From NCBI RefSeq assembly GCF_000004075.3, contig NC_026661.2, forward strand, positions 16,954,307 through 17,018,306: a stretch of 64,000 bases of DNA. Reading direction: 5' to 3'. A program made the position numbers and the translations under genes. Below, in pieces: positions 48,560 to 61,370 of this stretch. Position 1 is the stretch's first letter; every line of letters starts with the position of its first letter. The notes beneath the pieces are model-generated. The model ran no database searches and was not told where the DNA came from. It saw only the letters and a program-made list of their open reading frames with translations. Origin of the DNA: Cucumis sativus. Lineage: Eukaryota > Streptophyta > Magnoliopsida > Cucurbitales > Cucurbitaceae.

Positions 48560-48850
48560 ACGATTAATCGTCGACTACACATGCGCGTGAAAACTTTGGT
48601 ACGTGATCATTTGGTAAAACGATCTTGATACATATGATCTTGTGTACTAAATCTAAACGATCTTGGTGCAAGATATTATACTAAATCTAAACGTTCTTGT
48701 ACCAAATCTAAACGAAACGATTTGTACCACTATCTAAATGATCTTACTACAAGATCTTGTACCAAAACAAAACGATCTAGGCTCACGATCTTGTACCAAA
48801 TCTGAATGATTTTGGTACATACAAAGATCGTTTTGATATTAGTTCACGAT
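48560..48850. repeat. ACGATCTTGTACCAAATCTA-type degenerate tandem repeat
   Basis: At least seven variants of (A)CGATCTTGTACCAAATCTAA follow each other at uneven 20-40 bp spacing, some interrupted by TTGGTACA in the opposite sense. The same wording recurs at 52260-52450. Confidence 0.75.
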
Positions 48851-51825
48851 TGTTTAAATTTATAATAAAAAAAAAAAGATGAAGGACACAATACCTGATA
48901 ATGAAAAAGGAATAAGGAGATGACAAAGAAAGAAGAAATTATGGAAAATGAGATAAAGACTTAGCAAACAAGAAGATGTGAAAGCATTCAACAAGAAATT
49001 CAAAACCAACAAAGGCAAATATGAAATTTATGAAAATATACTGATAGCTTCGTGGACCTTTATTTTTTTTGTTAAAGCCTTGGTATTTTTGGATTTTGTT
49101 ATATACATGTAAATTAACTTTTCTTTAATTTTCAAAATATTTTTAAAATTAGAAGTTTTTTTTATTTATATTTTTTATTGTGAACAACACAATCTCAAAG
49201 TAAGAATATTTATTTTATAAAATTAAAATGTGGTTTTTTGAATGGCACTTTATCATTTTTAAATTTGTGATTTATCCATTTAAAATTATATAAAAACAAA
49301 AAAGTTGTTACCCAAATTCACATCATATACAATTACTATTATTTTTCTAAACATTATAATTTATTTGTCGAGTAATATGATCAAAGTGTCCATTCACATC
49401 TTAGTGTAATTTGTTCTATCTAACATATAGTTTTTCACGATGAAACAAAAATGTAATAAAAAACTAGCTAACATAAATTTATTGGATATTAAGATGAGTT
49501 GTTTTCAAAATCTTGCAATGCAAACGAAACTATTTTCGTGTATTTTATAGATATGTTTTTTTTGTTCATTTAAAGAATGATAGCAAACATATGGGATTCA
49601 ATTAAAACTTCAGCTTTTATAAAAACAACTTACTCATTACAACTGCAATGATCTCTCACTAAGGACTAGGATTAATGAATGCACTCATAATGTTCTACGT
49701 AATTCCGTCTAATTCGAAACCATTTTATGATTTTACGATTTTATTTGACTATTTTGTAGGTTTTGAGCTATTCAAAGGTAGAACTTGGTATTGGTGTAGA
49801 TTTGGAGCTTAATTAGGCGAATATAAAGTCAAGTTGCATCAACTAGAGGCCAAGAGGGAAGAAAACACAATTTAAGTCTTATTGTCCGTGAAATGCACGT
49901 AGTGGCATGCGATGTTGCCTTAGAGCTCCCTACGACACTACATGCCTTGCTCTCACGTGGACTTCCATCAGCGCTACAATGTTGTTCCTAGCACCTTGAC
50001 ACCAATTACGATTTACTTAAATATTTGTTCGTTGCCTATATATAGGTCATGTGATCTTCGATTTTTTATTTTTGGCAACCAAAATACGATTTCTCGTTAA
50101 TTTTCTTCTCTTTTCAGTTTTGTTAGGTACTCAAGCATTCCCTCACATCATCAAGCATCTTGACAAGAGACTAAAGTACTTTTTCTAAATTGGATTTATA
50201 AGTGTTTCAATTTATTTTATGATATTTGCAAGAACTTGAACTAAGTAATCGTAACTTTGGAATTCAATTCTTTTTTTAATGGTTCTAATTATGTTGTGGA
50301 CACTTGCGAATGGTAGGATGATAACTTTGATTGTTGTGTAAATGTTGGCTACCTAACAATTGCATAAACCTAACATGTATTCGACTCAAACTTTTACTCT
50401 TTGGCTACCTAACATTTACTCTTTGGGTTGGAAGCTATTTACTCGAGAAATCTACGTGTCATTGTGTTCGACTCAAACTTACCACTATAAGACTAATTCT
50501 TGGTCTGTGATTCATATTATTATTTGATTTGAATTTAGACAACAAGATCTGCTTGATCAATTAACTATTTATATTCAGTTACGCAAACCCTTTACTCTTA
50601 TACTAAATTGTGTCTTATGTCTAAGATCATGCATAAAAATTTTCAATAATTAATAGTTAATTTATTTTATTCGTTTTATCATTTATTTAACATAGCATTG
50701 AATTATCAACCTTATTTAAAAGGGTAACCCACATCTTAAACCTATTGAGTTATTTTAATTAAAAGTTTATTGTTTTCCTTGGATATATTTGTGTATGAAT
50801 TTGTTTATAAAAGAAAATTGGAATAGAATGCATTAGTGGTATGAAGAAAAGGATTCATGAACATATGTTGAGGATGGGAATGGAAATGGTTGCTATACGA
50901 TGAGTAGAGAAGAAAGAAAAAGATAGATGTTGCATCTGCAACAACTTGACTATACCCATTGAGAAACTTCTTCAAAAAGAAACTTTAATTTAGATAATCA
51001 AAAGAGTTTGTTGGACCAAATTTAAAGAAGATAAAGTGATAAGGTTATATGAGAAAGATTTAATGTTGTTTCTATTGCCATATGGAGATGGAGAATCATT
51101 GTTAAATTTCTTTTTTTTTTTTCTTTCTTATCCGAAAATTATGAGTAGATGCATGAATATTTTTAATTTGATCAATTACCCTTTAAATAATAAGAAAACT
51201 TTTTTTTAATTACATTCATAAATTTTTAATTGATTTAAGTTTGTTGGCGATGATCAACTTATAAATTCATTGTATAAAAATTCATAGTTCAATATGTATT
51301 AAGAAGATAGGTATTTCCACTCCTTTATATATGTAATATTACTTTTAGTCTAAATTCATCCTCATAGTTAATTACTATAGCACTCCTCCCATTCATAATA
51401 ATAGTCTAGTGTATTAGTGCATTATATATTCCATTATTCTCATGTCAATTAATGTTCCATCAATTTAATCTCTCATTCTCCCCCTACCCCTTTTCATATT
51501 TTTTTAAAAGAATATTAAAATTCTTTTTGGTAGATAATGTGGATGTCAATAAAAACTATCAGAACTCTCAAATTTCACAAAAATATCAATCAAAATATCA
51601 ACAAATCATAAGTATATTGATTAAATTTTTAAAAAGAAAATTAATTCAATTTTTACAATGAATAAGATAAGTTAATTAATATGTTGTTTATTTTTTATTT
51701 TTTACATTTGATAAAAAAAAGATTAAAACATAATAGAAGTATATAGATTCAGTCTTGATATCAACGATGAATTTATGATGTCCACTAAAATATTCACCTT
51801 TCAACGAAATTTAATACCACTGTAA
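48851..51825. other. Gene-poor AT-rich DNA
   Basis: A less AT-rich block at about 49820-50160 (AAATGCACGTAGTGGCATGC, ACACTACATGCCTTGCTC) followed by CTACCTAACAATTGCATAAA phrases may be a decayed retroelement. I found no LTR edges, primer site or domain. No gene or RNA seen. Confidence 0.4.
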
Positions 51826-52620
51826 TAATGGGTAGAGATGGACCCAAGGTCCATGAAATTTAAAGAAAGTATGGGCATACTGATAGTAATTATTCTTCCG
51901 TGGAGAGAGAGTAGCCACATTAATGTGAGCTAATAGCTAAATCATAGTTCATATTGGTTTTAGATATTGGTTAAATTATATGTACGGAACGAAAATATTT
52001 ACTGTTCATGTAACAAAAAGAAAAACTCATCAAGTTTCACTATTGTGTTTTTTTCATAAATTTCAAATTTACTCTTTGTTGGTTTTGAATTTCTCGAAAC
52101 GAGTATTAAATTTCTACGCATCTTCTTCATATTATTGTTTCTCCTTCTTTATACTCACTTTTGTTCCCGTTCACAATTTCTTCATTGTTTCCTCTTTCAT
52201 CATTTCTTCCTTCTTGGTCATCATTTCTTAGCTTCTTTTTTATTTTTATTCTTTTTTCACTACATGATTGTGTACTAAAATCTAAACGATCATTCAACTA
52301 TACCAAATAGACAGATATAGCAATATTACTGTATATCGCAGATAGATAAGTAATAGAATCAAACGATCATTTACCAAGATCTGAACGATCGTGTACCAAT
52401 ATATAAACGATCTTTTAGACTTATATTATACGATCATTTAAATTAAAAGCTTTTCGTATGCGTGTATGATTGATTAATCTCGAGTATTTTGTTATTTCAC
52501 GTTGTGGACTTGTGAATTTTTTTCTTTTTCAAAATTGTTCTATACACGGTGTAAATATTTTCCGTTTCATTCTATTTTCAAATCAATTCTTGTTTGATAA
52601 TAACTTTAATTGTTCTTAAG
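51826..52620. repeat. Duplicated flank, right copy
   Basis: Homologous to 32095-32450 (GGTAGAGATGGACCCAAGGT, CATGAAATTTAAAG, TTATTCTTCCGTGGA, GATAATAACTTTAATTGTTC). The right copy carries an extra segment of about 600 bp, including the CGATC repeat tract, between the two homologous parts. Confidence 0.7.
52260..52450. repeat. Second tract of CGATC...TACCAA repeats
   Basis: Contains AATCTAAACGATCATT, CCAAGATCTGAACGATCGTG and TACCAATATATAAACGATCT, related to 48560-48850. Confidence 0.65.
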
Positions 52621-54949
52621 GGTTTTATATATATATATATATACATACAAACTAGTAAACAACGTAATTCATGTGAAAATCATAAACAAAAAAATTATAA
52701 TTTTAACCTAACTTTATAAAATTCGAACAATCATTTTAATATTTCATATTTATATCTTTTTACAGTGAAAAATGAATAGTAAATTTAGAAATATCATGAT
52801 ATACTTTTTAAATTTTATTTTTATTTTAATTATAATTTGGAATGAAATTGCACTTTTTCTAATCCAAAATGTGAAATTGAATATTCAACTATGTAGGCAT
52901 GCCTCATTACTATCAAAACAAAGGATTCAATAAAATAAATATCATAACCTTTTTTCTAAAAAATGTCACTAATAATAATTAGTACTTGAACAACTTAATT
53001 AATGTATAATCATATTTAATAAATAGTCAAATGTTTGTTATATACATAATTAATTTAAATTTCAATCATACATTATCACGAAGGATTTTTTTATATTTTT
53101 ATTAAAAAAATAAATATACACAAACCAACCTTGAAACTACTTTTTCTTTTAATCTAATCTATATTATCCAAATTATAAAGGGGAAGATAGAAAGTTTATT
53201 AGTGGTGTAATAACATATAGCATTATATAATATCAATTATGGAATATAGAAAAGTTACATTATAGTCCTAATAACATAGAGCATTAGTTAATATCGATTA
53301 TGAAATCAAAACATTTTTTTTATATGAAGGGTAACTTCTATCTTTGTTGAATGTGAAAAAGACTACAAACATTAAATTTATGTGAATGACAAAATTGCTA
53401 CTAAAGCAAGACTAAAAAAAGTTATAACGAAAGGGTAAAACATTCACCAAAATCATTTTTTTTTAAATTGTAAAATTATAAAAGTGTATTTTCAAAAATA
53501 TAACAAAACGCTAAAATATTTACAACAAATTCACAAAATTTGAGAGTCCGATTTTCAAGATTTTTTAGTCGTGGAAATTAAGTCTTTCGAAGTTAGATCT
53601 CCAATAAATTTTTATTAAAATCTTAGTACGTTATTTTATGTTTTCATAATTTATTGCGATGTTTCTTTACTCGTGTTTTTACTTATATAACTTTTCTATT
53701 AAGTCTCATTTTCTTTTCTCTTTAAAATTTTAACTCTTTCTAACTAAAACTTTGGATGCTTTAATATCCTTTTAATATAATTTAGAATTCTCTATGTTTT
53801 AAAATAAAAATTATATTTTAATCATTTAGAAAATTTGCCTCTAATTATCTGCGTGTTTTTCCAAACATTTACAATTTAATCTATAATTTCATAAGAATTT
53901 TTAATCGATCTTTTTAATAACTTGTACGGTTTTTCTTCAACAAAATCTTACTACAGAATCTAGAAAATTTGAGATTGGGAGAAAAAATTATTTTAATTAA
54001 TAGTTTTTTTTAAAAAAATATCTTTATTAGAAAACTATTCATGAAGTTTTAGTCATTTCAATTTCTCACATAATTGAGGTGAGAAATTTTTCTTCAATAT
54101 AATCTAATTGATGAGATGCTCTTCACTTATTTTGTGAAGTCATTGTTTTAAATATTAAAGTAACGAGGAATAAAAGAAGACATTAATTTTTAAAAATTAA
54201 AGAATGTTTTCAATTCGAGATTTGAAATTTTTTGCCACCGTTTTCTAAACGGGTGTTATGGAGGGGTAGCAACTTCCTTTTACAGAAATGATTCCTGAAG
54301 TCAACTTTAGTTTTTGCATACAATTTTTTTTTTTTTAATTTTAAAATGTTTACTTTATTTTGGTGTTCAATCCCACTGTAAAAAAAGATTGGTGGCAACT
54401 AACCCTTTTTTATAACGTCGACCGTTTTGCGTCGTCTCAAACACATGTGACAACAACATACACGAGACACTTTCTAATAAAATTCTTTTCTTACAAATTC
54501 AATCTCATTTGATTGAATGATTAGTTATACTGTAATTACAAGATAGTTATTAGTCCAAATCTCTTTTATAAAATAAATTTATTTATTTAAAAGATTTATG
54601 TTGCCCCACGTCGTGGAATAGCAACAATAATTATTTCAAAACAAAGAAGAAAAAGAATGCATTGTGATCATATAACTATGACGAGTACACTTGTACTTAT
54701 AGAGAACATAAGTACAAGAAAGAAGAGATTTATGAGGCATGTGTTTGACAATGACCTATAGCCTTGCTTTGTTTTGATCATTTTCATGTTCTCTATAGTT
54801 CCCTAATAACCGTTTTTCCTTTTATCATGTGGACCAATTTTCTATCATAACAATACATTAGTTATCACCAAGAAAAAGGACTCAAATTTATTAAGTATTC
54901 CAACTTTAGAAAATGCATGGCTAAGTGCTTTGTTAATTTACAGATAAAG
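52621..54949. other. AT-rich intergenic DNA
   Basis: No gene, RNA or transposon end recognised. A region near 53440-53530 has the AAAATATAACAAAACGCTAAAATA wording shared with other dispersed repeats of the window. Confidence 0.45.
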
Positions 54950-55450
54950 AACATAACGAAAACAATGCATACGATGACTAAAGAGTACTAAAACACAGAA
55001 TCTGGCTAGTCACTTGGAATAGATGCATAGTGGTCCATATAGACGTGCAAATTACACTCGCGCCAAATATGATTCCTAACAACAGCCTAAGTAATTCTTA
55101 TGATCTTATCATACACCTCAACTGATTTTTTCATAGCTAAACTGGTATATCAAAGTGAACTTCGTATCCCAATGCAAAAATTCTACTGGATTTAGGGTTT
55201 AGGATGTTCTTTTCAAAATAGCCTTTCTAAAAGCTTATTCAAAGAATAAATGGTCTTTAGACTCAACTCTACCACTACACACACAATCCCTAGGAGAGCC
55301 AAAACACCATTGACAAACATGATCATGAATATGCATACATTTTCATATAACTAGATAAGGAAAGAATCGTTGAGAATATTACTTCCAAATTAAATAAAAC
55401 TTTATCATGACACGATATGGTGCCTAGGCCATTGTTTGAGTTAAATTTAG
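54950..55450 (-). mobile_element. LINE zf-RVT tail fragment
   Basis: The minus-strand frame near 55200-55330 reads VCQWCFGSPRDCVCSGRVES then KDHLFFE, matching the C-x2-C...(D/N)HLF(F/L)xC zinc-binding tail of plant LINE reverse transcriptases. Upstream and downstream frames are shifted. Decayed; no target duplication found. Confidence 0.6.
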
Positions 55451-57790
55451 TACTCTACAATAAATTTTTAAAATTTGAAACATTAGGGTTAAAATCTAGA
55501 TAAGATGTCAAGATAAAAACCTACACCCTTTTATTAGAAAAAAAGGCAAGATGTGGCATGTTTTCCAAATTTTGAAATGGAAGGTCTAAATTGACTAAAT
55601 TGTAATTCAGAAAAAATTAAATAAAAACAAATATTAAGAGCTAAATTTTAGAAATTTCAAACAAAAGATACTAAACTTGGAAGAATCACCAAGTAATTAA
55701 TTAGGAACTAAATTTAAAACTAAAAACTGTTTCATTTTTCTTATTTAACTAAACCTCTCTAATCTCTATCTTTTATCTTTACCATTGGATCAACTGCTAC
55801 CTTCCCATCAAATAATTAAATACTAATATTAATTCTCCATCTCCCACTTTAATTCTCACTCACATTCATTAAATGCCTTTTCTTGACCTTCTCCTATATC
55901 AATGAAGTCTAACCCTATATGTTTCTCTATCTTCCATTAATAAAGCTCGTCTTTCATCCATTATGTATGAACATAACCTTCTTATTCTTAGTGCTATTGA
56001 TTGTTTTAAATTTTTGTCTGACATCTACATTCAATTTTCTATAAGTTCGTAGATCAATGTAAACATACTATGACTTTTTTCATTATAACATTCAAAGATG
56101 GACGAAGTATGATTATAAAGGTATAAGTTAATTAGAAAGTAGATTTAAAAAAGAAACTATATAGTTATTGTAACGGAATTCAAGTTTAGAAGAAAGACGT
56201 GAATGAACCAAAATCACATTCCAATAAGAAGGATACTGAATACATCAAAGTATTATTAAGAAAAACTTAAAATATTTGAAAGTCATTACCCATATCAATA
56301 AATATGAGTTTTAGTTTATGGACATTTGTTATGGGTCGAAGGTAAAATTTATGTTCAAATCATATTTTAGTCCCTAAATTGTGTATGTTGTTCTATCGTG
56401 ACTTTTAAACTTTTAAAAAATGTGTGTTTTGGTTCTCGCACTATTTGAAAGAGCTTCCTCTTGATCTCTAAAGGTATAATTTCGTTAACTCATTAATGAA
56501 ATTAATGATGATGTTGCTTCTATATTTAGAAGTTTAGATTCTATATTCATCATAATAATTAAATTGATAAACAACCAAAAATTCTTGCTAATTTATTTTA
56601 CAAATCTTTTATGTCAACTTAAAAACATAATCAACTTACTTGAATCAAACAAACCCATAAATTAATTTTGTTCTTTTTTTCTCTCTAAAACTCGATTATC
56701 TCACATATACCCTTTAAACCCCTCACCTATTATTTATTATATTTCAAACTGGAATCTTGAAGCAAGTCAGAAGAAAATTAAGTATAATAAAAATTAAAAT
56801 AAAATAGAACTAACATATTCATGTTAACACCCATGACAACGTGAAATAAACAAGAAAATTAAAATAAGTATAACACATGTATAAAATAAACTCTACGAAA
56901 ATGTAATTCCAAAAAGGAAGAAGAGAAAATAATTGAAAGAAGAGAAAAAAAAAAAGCACAACAATAAATCACAAAATAGCTCAATCCCAACCTAAGTTGT
57001 TTGGAAAAAAATTCACATACATTTAATTACAAAGTTGAAACAAATTACGAGTAGATAATTTCCTAATTTATAGAATAAATTATCGTAACTTTTTTTAATG
57101 AGATAACAATATATCAAAAATGAAATCGACGATCGCAGAAAATGAGAGGGAGTAGTGACGTTGCTCACTCCAAATTGACAATTCTTTTTTAAAAAATAAA
57201 TTAAAAGTGAGACTGATCGATCAATGCTCACTCCTAATCCTTTCAACGTAAATGATATATATATTTTTTATAATAATGATAATTGTTTAGTTTTCTAAAT
57301 TGGACCAAAACCTTTGGATTGTGCAATTTGAATCAATAATTTTGATGTAGGGCACATGAATTGCTACGTGCAAGTAAATCCCAAATTAAAAAGGAAAATG
57401 GTGCACTAACTAAAATCATACTACTGAGGTAAAGATGTGAATTTTTAGACTACTTGTTAAATGAAGCTAAGACTTGAGCCTACCCATATACACTTTCTAT
57501 AAATGTTAGGCTAAAACATTAGTGTGCTCTATATCTATCCCATATTTGTTTAATTTTACTTTATGTTTATGTGCATTTTCAATAGCTCTACTAATCTTTT
57601 TTTCTCCTTCAAAACTTCTTTAGTGCTTATTAGCATTAATAAATTATTAATAAAATCATTTACAACATGTTTAACTCAACTTAGTTCGATTGTTTTAATA
57701 CCTATTTATGGAAGAACATATGTAGTGTCCAGTCTAATGGTCCACCAAAAACAAACTTTTTAAAATTTATTCAGCTTCTATAGTTGTACA
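55451..57790. other. AT-rich intergenic DNA
   Basis: Around 56330-56530 the phrases TTTTAGTCCCTAAATTGTGT and TTTTGGTTCTCGCACTATTT look like dispersed plant repeat wording. No gene or RNA recognised. Confidence 0.4.
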
Positions 57791-57794
57791 ACAC

Positions 57795-57995
57795 TTAAGT
57801 GTTTTTTTTGCTAGTATTTTGTATGGTTTATAGTTTTGGCTTATCTCTAGCATTTCGGTAAGCTTCAGCTCTTTTTCTGATTCTACATTGAATATAATTA
57901 TTGGAGATGATGAGGGTGTTAAGAGGGTGCTCATTTAGTGAGAATGTTTGGGTGCACATACTGATCTATTCATTATCTTTTTTTTTAAAAAAAAT
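57795..57995 (+). mobile_element. LINE 3'-end fragment
   Basis: TTTTGGCTTATCTCTAGCAT...GATGATGAGGGTGTTAAGAG...ACTGATCTATTCATTATC, followed by T/A runs, matches the tail at 20100-20300. Confidence 0.45.
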
Positions 57996-58506
57996 TGTTC
58001 TAATAACCATAAGATGTGTGGAACGAATCCTCGTGCATCAGTTGTTGTAACTAATGAAGTTTTCTATAAAATTTTAAATCAAGTACACTATAATAACTAT
58101 AATAATTATTTAATCAATTTCAATAAAAAATTATTTTTAAAATACTAAAATCATGTTTTTTAATTTATTTTGTTAGTTTAAAAAAATTATCCAAAGTATA
58201 TATTTGAAAAAAATATTTAAAAGCATTAGTTAAGCACTTGAATTTTAGAGTTTTCATTTTTTCAAGCTAATTTTTTGAAGGAAAAAAAATATTTTGTTTT
58301 TACTTTTAGTGGCAAGAAATTCAATCTATCAGACTTAAAAATAATACAAATTATTACATGTCATGTCATGACATGATATGATAAGATAAATAAGAAAAGA
58401 AAATGGTTACCAAACACATCAACCATCTCCGGTCACTAACAATCATCTCTCCTTTACCAAAACCGTAGCTCGTTTCTCAAATTCAGTCAGTTTCAACCAA
58501 ACCCAT

Positions 58507-59350
58507 GTCCGAATTTATGGACAAACTCACTCAAATTTCTTCCATAGACGGAAAACTCAAAGGGAAATCCGAGCTGGTGGAGGCCTATAGCTTTGCAAAG
58601 ACTGTCGATGAAATTCTTAAGCTGTTTAAAGATAGATAATCCGATTTTGTGGAGAAGGGTCTTGAATTGTCTTCCTTGAAGATTGGTCTGATAATTGATT
58701 GTGATGGTGAGTGCCCTAGAAAATAAATTAAATAAATAAATAATCTCTTTTATATGCTAAATTGAGCTTTGAACCCCTGTCATGGCATTGCAATTCATAG
58801 GTTCTGTTGACAATTCAGCGATTCTGAATAGTGTTATTACATATGAAGGGTTTTAGTGCTGAGGATTTATGTTGTGCTATGTTAAGAACTTTTTCTAATG
58901 TTAGAAACAAAGTGTTTAGAGATTAAGGAGTTAACCTTGGAGAAGAATAGTAGAGAATTGGGAAAACCAAATTTTAATATAAGAATGTGATACCCTTTTG
59001 TATTAACGCATTGAAAATACATGAGATTGAATTGGGACGTAATTCAGTTGAAGTTGCCAATAGTACGAGGCTTTTGAGGGGTGGTTTAATCTTTAATGTT
59101 GGATTGGAAGTTCATGAAAATGCATTGGGCAGATTGAATTGTCTCAAAAAGAGCTTTGAATTGAAGAACTACGGTCTTAACTCCAATTTACACAATTGTA
59201 CTCTAAACTCGAGGAAACAAACACGGATGGAAAGAGATGATGGGAGATTGCTAGTAAATTTTTGTCAGGAAATATATAATTTTTTCCATGGTGGCGTTAG
59301 AGGGATATATGATTATATTAATACAAAACAAGCCAACGAACGAGTTTGAA
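58507..59350 (+). pseudogene. Broken coding remnant of unknown family
   Basis: Starts as an apparently proper N-terminus (ATG at 58507, MSEFMDKLTQISSIDGKLKG) with a good codon feel, but meets a stop after about 44 codons (FKDR-stop-SDFVEKGLEL). Coding-like text resumes in other frames: a charged segment (CLEIKELTLEKNSRELG, about 58905-58960) and an open stretch at 58987-59349 containing DDGRLLVNFCQEIYNFF. The charged heptad-like parts suggest a coiled-coil protein and faintly recall FRIGIDA-like proteins. That resemblance is from memory and weak. Unspliced introns could explain some breaks, but the in-frame stop lacks a splice donor that would remove it convincingly. Confidence 0.35.
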
Positions 59351-61370
59351 AGTGTACTTTATTTATTGAAAAGGTTTGTAGCTTTGCTTGATAAGCTTCC
59401 AGAAGAGCAACAGTCAAAAGGTAGGCCTTCTCCTGGAATATCTGGAGCTTGAGAGAGAATCGGTTGTGCAGATGTTTGCAGTAACAAAGGACTTCGTAGA
59501 GGTTTCATTTGGTTCCTATCATGAAGATTCATTTGAAGCGCGCATGCTACAATATTTTTGAAACAATATAGTGCAAAAGAAAGGTATGGTTACTTTCAAG
59601 CTTTTCCCTGTCACTACTAACATGGGTGGTTATGTTGTTCTCATGTTGTTTTGTATATATTTTCTTCCATCATGGCTTAAGGTAAAGGTTAGGAGAAATT
59701 TATGGACTTTCACTGATTTAAAAGGTGTGTATGTGTAGTTTAGAATGGCAATGAAGAAAACTAATCAATGTGATTAATAATTTATATGATGACCTAAAAA
59801 CAACTTTGTACTATCTCTACTCAACAGTTTTCTTCTCTCGTATATTTCATATATCAATGAAAGTGTTTCCTATAAAAAGGTGGAAAACAAAACAAAACAG
59901 CTCAGCGGCATTTGGAAATTTTGTTAGCTTAACTGCATAAAGAAAAGTCAACTTTGTTCGCTTAAACATGTGTTGATGCTCTGCCAATCCTACGTGACCA
60001 TAACTATATTGAAGTAGTTTTTGTCAAAGAACTTGAGTTTTCACGGGGGTCAAACAATATTTGGACTAAGCCAACATAATGAGTTTGTGAGTGCTGGCGA
60101 TGGATCTTGGAATGAAATGTCCTTTGAATCATTAGACAGAAGTGATCAATATTTTGTCACTGAGTATTTTGAACAGATTATGGGAGGGCATAGATCTTTT
60201 GTTAGTGTCTAGTTTAAAAAAAGAGGATATTTTGCACTTCTTTATATCCATATTAACCTAGAAAATATGATGAATGCTTGCACTCAAATTTTCGTCCGAA
60301 GGACTATCCATATTAACCTGTCTAGCCTTCAGACCTGTCTTATGGCACATCTGGATCTCTTATAATTGGGCCACGATCTTTGCGCCTCGAAAATATTTTT
60401 TGGAATAACTTAAAGCTTTGTTTAATAATGATTTCATTTGTTTGTTTCTGTTTTCCAAAATTGCGTTTGTTTCCTCATAGTAATATAGATCTTTTGTTGA
60501 AATAACCAAGAGAAACTTTTCGCATCTGCGTACTTAGTTATGGGCTATGAACAATAATATTAATTGAGAAATCCAATATCATTTGTTCTTCCTCTATATT
60601 TTCTTTGGTAGCTTATCATTTTCTATTGAATGGCAGCAAAAATATTGTAGAAAAGTTTTGCTTTTCTATCAAATTTTCATGATGAAAACCCCTCATTGCA
60701 TCCATATGAGTTCATTTACTGAACGACAAGTTCACGATTAAGAGCCATTCTTGAATTCATGAATTTGATCCTTGTGTTATTTTCTGCTGATGTAGTTATG
60801 TCCTTTGAGCTATTTTACTCTCCAGACAAGTGGTCGAACCTGATGACACTTCTCAGTAAGTTCTATCCTTGAAAAGCTCTGATATTTGGGGTAATGTTTC
60901 TTTAAAATTTCTGTCAAAATCATTTCGTTTGAATTCAAATAATGATAAGTTTATGTGTGACTTTTAATCTGTTTCTTCAAAATTATCTGTATTCATAGTG
61001 AAAATGAGTTTGTACTTTGTAGTTTGCTATTAGCTGCATAAGTTTTATGTGAGAGAAATTTATCCTTGCATCATGTCATGTGATGTCAAACCTACTCTAT
61101 GCTCGGGGGTTTGGTTTCACCAATGTAACATGTATTGGAATAAGGATTTTTTTTTTCATTCCCTTTGCCTCGAGCTTAATGAGATTTTAGAATGCATTTT
61201 GCTGTGAAAAATTTTTGCAGTTCAAAAATGACCGTGGGTTGAATGAATTCAGTATATAGCGGTCACTTACCTAGGATTAAATATCCTACAAGTTTCTTCT
61301 ACACTCGAACGTCATAGAGTCAAACTTGTTATCTAATGAGATTAGTTGAGACATACATGAATTAACCTAG
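59351..61370. other. DNA downstream of the broken remnant
   Basis: Fragments such as LLDKLPEEQQSKGRPSPGI (about 59375-59435) and an open stretch at 60021-60212 (GDGSWNEMSFESLDRSDQYF) look protein-like and lie on the same strand as the remnant. They may be further exons or debris of the same gene. No domain recognised. Confidence 0.3.

Noticed and set aside
57948..58148. Plus-strand open frame of 66 codons
   Set aside because: It spans the LINE tail and T/A runs, with no family resemblance.
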